DNA from: an uncultured Thermoplasmata archaeon
Lineage (GTDB): Archaea; Thermoplasmatota; Thermoplasmata; Methanomassiliicoccales; Methanomethylophilaceae
Direction of reading: 5' to 3'
DNA length: 12,250 nt
Assembly: GCA_946545675.1 (NCBI GenBank)
Contig: CAMNNR010000025.1
Location: 1-12,250, forward strand
Shown: positions 10,894-12,250 of the stretch, piece after piece
Layout of the letters: each line of letters begins with the position of its first letter
Numbering within the stretch: the stretch's first letter is position 1
The notes under the pieces: generated by a model
Told to the model about the DNA's origin: nothing
Seen by the model: only the letters and a program-made list of their open reading frames with translations
Database searches by the model: none
Program-made: the position numbers and the translations under genes

Positions 10894-12250
10894 ATGTTCC
10901 ACCGTAAAATCCTTTCAAAACTTCAGTCCTGGAAAGACCGCAATCACTGTTGTCTGATACTGAAAGGGCAGCGCCAGATAGGGAAAACCACGGTAGCGGA
11001 AGAGTTCGGAAGGATTGCATACGACAATTTCGTTCTTCTGGATCTGTTTAAGGAGCCCATGGCTAGGCGGATCATGGAGGAGAATGATACGGTTGATGAA
11101 CTGGTTGATGCCATCAGTCTGTACAAAGGTGTGGACATTCATCCGAAGACGAGCCTGATTATCCTCGACGAGATACAGGAATCTACCAAAGCGAGGTCCA
11201 AACTGAGGCTGTTTTCTGAAGATGGCAGGTATGATGTTATAGCAACCGGATCCATGCTAGGTGTATCCGATGCCAGACTTGGAATTTACAAGAAAAACGT
11301 GAATCCTGACCTGTTACCTGTGGGAACGGAGGAACATCTGATGATGTATCCGATGGATTTCGAGGAATTCCTTCTTGCCGTAGGCATGAAACAGAAGGAC
11401 ATCGATAAGGTCCGCGATAAGATAAGAAAGAGAATCGAACTCACATCTACGGAGTTAGAGGTGTTCTCAAAGAGATTCTCTATTTACGAAGTTGTTGGGG
11501 GAATGCCAGCAGCAGTCAGTGCCTTCGTGGAGGGGGGTATTAATGCTGCTATGCATGTACTAGATAGGATAAGGGCGACATGTGTGAACGATATTAATCG
11601 TTACAATGCCGGTGTAGATGCAATCAAGACACAGGAGTGTTTCGAAGCCATCCCAAGGCAGTTATCGGATACCAACAAGCGTTATATGTATTCCCGCATC
11701 GACAACGGTGGATCGCGCAGTTCCGGTGAGAAGTATCGTGAGAATCTCCTTTGGATCAAATATGCAGGATACGGGATATTCTCGTATGCGCTCACCGGTA
11801 TCAGAAGACCTCCTGAGCGTTTCACGCAGAATGATGTGTTCAAGGTGTATCTCTCGGACACGGGGTTGCTGATGAGTATGATGGGCCCTGATTCCCAGAC
11901 AGCGATTCTGGCAGGCGATACCGACCACGATTTCGGTGCGGTGACGGAGAATGCCGTCATGTCCTGTCTCCATCGCACGGGATATATGATATCTTATTAC
12001 AGAAGGACCAGCAAGACCGATAAGATGGAGATCGACGGAATCATAGATTGCAAAGGGTTGATCTGCATCGAAGTCAAGACCGGCTCGGAAAGGAGTTATC
12101 CATCGCTCAGCAAGACCATAGGGGACGTAAACGTCTCCCGCAGAGTGATCTTCGAGAAAGGGAATGTCGTTATGACTCCTGACGGTATAGAGCATTATCC
12201 GCTCTTCGCGGCGGCATTCGTTTTCCCCGAGAATGAACGCGAATTGGACG
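10894..12250 (+). CDS. AAA family ATPase with DUF4143 C-terminal domain (3' end cut by window)
   Basis: The frame is open from ATG 10894 (MFHRKILSKLQSW) to the window edge, 452 codons, with no stop. Walker A is GQRQIGKTT (25-33), Walker B is LIILDEIQ (88-95), and the TGS at 118-120 is sensor-like. The block YPMDFEEFLLAVG marks the lid of this ATPase family. The second half is the DUF4143 domain, with EID (379-381) and EVK (393-395) in a layout resembling the PD-(D/E)XK nuclease fold. The closing PLFAAAFVF is near the usual C-terminus, so only a few residues should be missing. Such ATPases occur in many copies in archaea and anaerobic bacteria, and their role is unknown. Codons richer in A and T than the neighbours hint at an accessory origin. 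Confidence 0.92.
   Translation, partial: MFHRKILSKLQSWKDRNHCCLILKGQRQIGKTTVAEEFGRIAYDNFVLLDLFKEPMARRIMEENDTVDELVDAISLYKGVDIHPKTSLIILDEIQESTKARSKLRLFSEDGRYDVIATGSMLGVSDARLGIYKKNVNPDLLPVGTEEHLMMYPMDFEEFLLAVGMKQKDIDKVRDKIRKRIELTSTELEVFSKRFSIYEVVGGMPAAVSAFVEGGINAAMHVLDRIRATCVNDINRYNAGVDAIKTQECFEAIPRQLSDTNKRYMYSRIDNGGSRSSGEKYRENLLWIKYAGYGIFSYALTGIRRPPERFTQNDVFKVYLSDTGLLMSMMGPDSQTAILAGDTDHDFGAVTENAVMSCLHRTGYMISYYRRTSKTDKMEIDGIIDCKGLICIEVKTGSERSYPSLSKTIGDVNVSRRVIFEKGNVVMTPDGIEHYPLFAAAFVFPENERELD

Noticed and set aside
11618..12195. Open frames on both strands overlapping the ATPase gene
   Set aside because: They are out of phase with, or antisense to, a continuous frame that carries the ATPase and DUF4143 motifs.

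Overview
The window looks like a piece of archaeal chromosome, most likely from a methanogen of the Methanomassiliicoccales (Thermoplasmata) or a close relative. The archaeal assignment rests on an archaeal-type 7S (SRP) RNA, a replication factor C large subunit with a C-terminal PCNA-binding motif, the start of an archaeal wyosine gene (taw1), and AT-rich TATA boxes about 25 bases upstream of many start codons. The order-level guess rests on moderate GC content, the three-gene homocysteine cluster typical of methanogens and a small Cys-rich protein I associate with methanogens. It is an inference.

Layout. Positions 1-2091 (minus) hold an apparent operon: a zinc-ribbon membrane protein, rfcL, then taw1, which runs off the left edge. 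Next come an unrecognised 174-aa protein (minus) and an orphan ABC ATPase (minus). The ABC ATPase is divergent from a metallo-beta-lactamase-fold protein (plus). From 6619 down to 4360 (minus) is a compact operon for homocysteine synthesis: DUF39/COG1900, a NIL-ferredoxin protein, and a COG2122 (UPF0280, ApbE-like) protein. The 7S RNA gene (plus, about 6806-7117) is divergent from this operon. A run of small minus-strand genes follows: zinc-ribbon protein, parvulin prolyl isomerase, Cys-rich protein, and two tandem GNAT acetyltransferases.

The right end looks more accessory. A structured gene-free stretch (9493-9739) leads into a pentapeptide-repeat protein whose promoter contains a palindrome. 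A TIGR04076-type protein is convergent with it. Last comes a DUF4143-type AAA ATPase, cut by the window edge, whose promoter is preceded by two and a half copies of a 32-base tandem repeat with internal dyad symmetry.

Most genes are housekeeping. The items most worth a second look are the 32-base repeats at the ATPase promoter, the palindrome and the Cys ladder of the pentapeptide-repeat gene, the hairpin-rich gap at 9536-9667, the complete homocysteine operon with two TTG starts, and the apparent run of leaderless promoters. I found no clear sign of a wholly new multi-gene system.
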